Positions 14,253 through 15,755 of a DNA stretch of 15,755 nt are shown here, in pieces (the first letter of the stretch is position 1; the number at the start of each line of letters is the position of its first letter). The notes below the pieces were generated by a model. It was given only the letters and a program-made list of their open reading frames with translations, made no database searches and had not been told where the DNA came from. Both the position numbers and the translations under genes were made by a program. Source of the stretch: a bacterium (GTDB lineage: Bacteria; Bacillota; Clostridia; Oscillospirales; Oscillospiraceae); assembly GCA_019424865.1 (NCBI GenBank), contig JAHYYS010000058.1:1-15755 (forward strand), given 5' to 3'.

Positions 14253-14364
14253 TAGTGTGAGAGGGCGAACACCCAATTCACCGTATTCGATTATCAAGGT
14301 TCCCGGCTTTCGCCATACCCATTATCTCACACTACGGCCAGAATAGCCAGGGAAATTGATAATC
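14253..14364 (-). other. Interleaved inverted repeats between recombinase genes
   Basis: Two perfect inverted-repeat pairs are interlocked in the 186-bp gap: A = TAGTGTGAGA (14253-14262) with A' = TCTCACACTA (14325-14334), and B = GATTATCAA (14289-14297) with B' = TTGATAATC (14356-14364). The order A-B-A'-B' is a pseudoknot topology if transcribed (leader of the full-length recombinase), or two nested dyads if bound as DNA. Confidence 0.65.
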
Positions 14365-14413
14365 TTCGCAAAAATATCAATATAGCTGGATGCGGGGTTG
14401 ATCTGTCCATTGC

Positions 14414-14815
14414 TCAAGATTTTTGAATCTTATTGTCCTGCCAGAAACGTATATAGCTAAGCATCCGTTCTGTACTGATATTGGGTTTGTTTTCTCCCTC
14501 ACAGGCGCTCCAAACACGGATGCCTTTCTTGGTAAACCACTCCAAAATGAACGGTATTTCATAGGGACTATTCCCAAGCCGATCAAACATAAAGACCAGC
14601 AGGATGTCAAATTCGCCTTGCTCAGCAAGTTTCCTGATACAGTGCTCTTTTTCATGGGCGGCAACGCCACCTCGGTGGTTTATCGTTGTTATCTCCTGTT
14701 CTTCACCCACAATGGTCCATCCTTTTTTCTTTGAAAAATCACGGCAGGTGTTCTTTTGAATTAGAATATCATTCTGATTTCTGCCCCTGTATAGGCAGCA
14801 CACTCTTTCAGCCAT
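14414..14815 (-). CDS. Short serine recombinase catalytic-domain fragment without the active-site serine
   Basis: The product is 133 aa from ATG 14815, which has AAGGA a suitable distance upstream; a TTG at 14863 gives a longer frame without an RBS. It parallels the N-terminal domain of the 542-aa neighbour: MAERVCCLYR, then RNQNDILIQKNTCRDFSKKKGWTIVGEEQE, then KLAEQGEFDILLVFMFDRLGNSPYEIPFILEWFTKKGIRVWSACEGE, ending RFWQDNKIQKS. The paralogue's VSTNKQVDHDE stretch, including the catalytic serine, is missing in frame, and the protein stops where the DNA-binding part should begin. It cannot catalyse strand exchange. It is either a decaying gene or a retained regulatory subunit. The frame is undisturbed over 133 codons and lies 44 bp after the next recombinase upstream. 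Confidence 0.75.
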   Translation of the reverse strand: MAERVCCLYRGRNQNDILIQKNTCRDFSKKKGWTIVGEEQEITTINHRGGVAAHEKEHCIRKLAEQGEFDILLVFMFDRLGNSPYEIPFILEWFTKKGIRVWSACEGENKPNISTERMLSYIRFWQDNKIQKS

Positions 14816-14859
14816 TTTAATATCTATCCTTAGTTCACTTCGCATAAAGCATGACAAGC

Positions 14860-15755
14860 TCAAGCTTCGATATAACCAACAAAATTGTAGTAGATGTGGA
14901 TATCCCGTTCCTCGTGATCGTCCACCCGGTATTTCTCACTGATCTCAATCTTCTGAATCAGCCGCATGAGTGTGGGACGGTCAAGCTCCTGCAAATTGTA
15001 GTAATCCTGTACCATATCCAGCCATGCGTCTACGGACTGCTCGTTTTCACGGCTGGCGGCAAGCTGTTCTGTCAACTCCCGGCGGCGTTCCTGCTTGGCT
15101 TTTCGCTCGGCCTCATAACCGTTGAGAAGCTGGACACATAGGTTTTCCGGGATTTTACCCAGTACCTTGTCCTCGTAGGCGGACTGCACCAATCGGTCAA
15201 GCTCCGGCAATCGCCGGTCAATGGCGCTCAGCTCCGCTTGGAGCGTTTTAAGTTTTTCCCGTCCGGCAGACTCCTTCTGCGCGAGGATTTTTTCACGCAG
15301 CTTTTCCCGGCTGTTCTGCGCCCATATCGCCTTGCAGCGGATGTCCGTCAGTACGATTTGCGTCAACACCTTCTGGTTGATGTAGTGGGACGAACAGGCA
15401 TTTTTGCCGCCCGAAGCGTACCGGTTGCAGACATACGCCTTGTACTCCGGTTCCTTGTCAGACACCTTTTTACGGTAATCCCGCATATACCGCATGGAGG
15501 AACCACAATCCATACACCGGAGCAGACCGCCGAACAGAGAGACGGTGCCGCTTTTCCCGCTGCGCCCTCTGGCAGGGTGGTTGTCCATCCGCTGCACCGC
15601 GTCCCACACTTCCTGAGAAATCAGCGGCTCATGGGTATTCTCCACCCGGATCCACTCGCTCTCCGGTTTGCTGACCTGCTTGTGGTTTTTGTAGGAGACC
15701 GTGCCCGTCTTGTTCTGTACCATGTGACCGAGATAGACCTCATTGCGGAGAATGG
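14860..15755 (-). CDS. Large serine recombinase, C-terminal part (5' end outside window)
   Basis: The frame is open to the window edge, reading ILRNEVYLGHMVQNKTGTVSYKNHKQV there, which belongs to the recombinase DNA-binding domain; the resolvase domain lies beyond base 15755. ENTHEPLISQEVWDAVQ is a standard motif of this family. The zinc ribbon is LRCMDCGSSMRYMRDY...YVCNRYASGGKNACSSHYI (Cys pairs intact). A coiled coil follows (REKLREKILAQKESAGREKLKTLQAELSAIDRRLPELDRLV), then a C-terminal tail LIQKIEISEKYRVDDHEERDIHIYYNFVGYIEA. Its sequence is clearly different from the 542-aa protein, so the cluster holds at least two recombinase lineages. The 297 visible residues show no damage. Confidence 0.93.
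   Translation of the reverse strand, partial: ILRNEVYLGHMVQNKTGTVSYKNHKQVSKPESEWIRVENTHEPLISQEVWDAVQRMDNHPARGRSGKSGTVSLFGGLLRCMDCGSSMRYMRDYRKKVSDKEPEYKAYVCNRYASGGKNACSSHYINQKVLTQIVLTDIRCKAIWAQNSREKLREKILAQKESAGREKLKTLQAELSAIDRRLPELDRLVQSAYEDKVLGKIPENLCVQLLNGYEAERKAKQERRRELTEQLAASRENEQSVDAWLDMVQDYYNLQELDRPTLMRLIQKIEISEKYRVDDHEERDIHIYYNFVGYIEA

Overview
The window looks like the chromosome of a GC-rich Gram-positive anaerobe of the Clostridia, most likely an Oscillospiraceae (Flavonifractor/Pseudoflavonifractor-like) gut bacterium. This is an inference. It rests on Shine-Dalgarno sites of the AGGAGG type, TTGACA/TATAAT promoters, a T-box leader on a cysteine operon, tandem S-layer-homology (SLH) proteins with WG-type repeats, a DUF4250 small protein and several large serine recombinases. 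No search was run.

Layout. 1-1178 is the 3' part of alaS, whose last codons and downstream hairpins are repeated once, exactly 200 bp further on. An unrecognised 205-residue gene follows (1473-2090). 2425-6255 holds two tandem paralogous secreted WG-repeat/SLH proteins whose last 552 bp are about 99% identical. 6532-7055 is a small HIT-hydrolase plus DUF4250 unit with a clear promoter and terminator. 7216-7416 is a gene-free transcription unit: a near-consensus promoter, two copies of a GTTAG-N6-CTAAC operator, about 160 nt of non-coding RNA with a CU-rich loop carrying two CCTCC motifs, and a strong terminator. It is the best candidate here for something undescribed. 7492-8475 is a LysR-type regulator. 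8453-10983 is a complete cysteine unit: promoter, T-box (specifier UGC), terminator/antiterminator, cysE, cysS, terminator.

From about 11180 the window changes character. A minus-strand YtrA-type GntR regulator lacks its usual transporter partner. Next come a decayed plus-strand serine recombinase (11714-12216) and a 5'-truncated tRNA-Ala(GGC) on the minus strand (12374-12436). Three serine recombinase genes in tandem on the minus strand then run off the window: one full length (12599-14227), one short and lacking its catalytic serine (14414-14815), and one C-terminal part (14860 onward). The polarity of the tRNA fragment fits a displaced tRNA 3' end at the chromosome-proximal edge of an integrated element that continues to the right.

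How parts work together. The T-box senses uncharged tRNA-Cys and would raise both cysteine synthesis (CysE) and charging (CysS). The SLH pair would display WG-repeat domains on the cell wall. The recombinase cluster is probably the integration module of a mobile element at a tRNA-Ala site that was also used by an earlier, now decayed, element.
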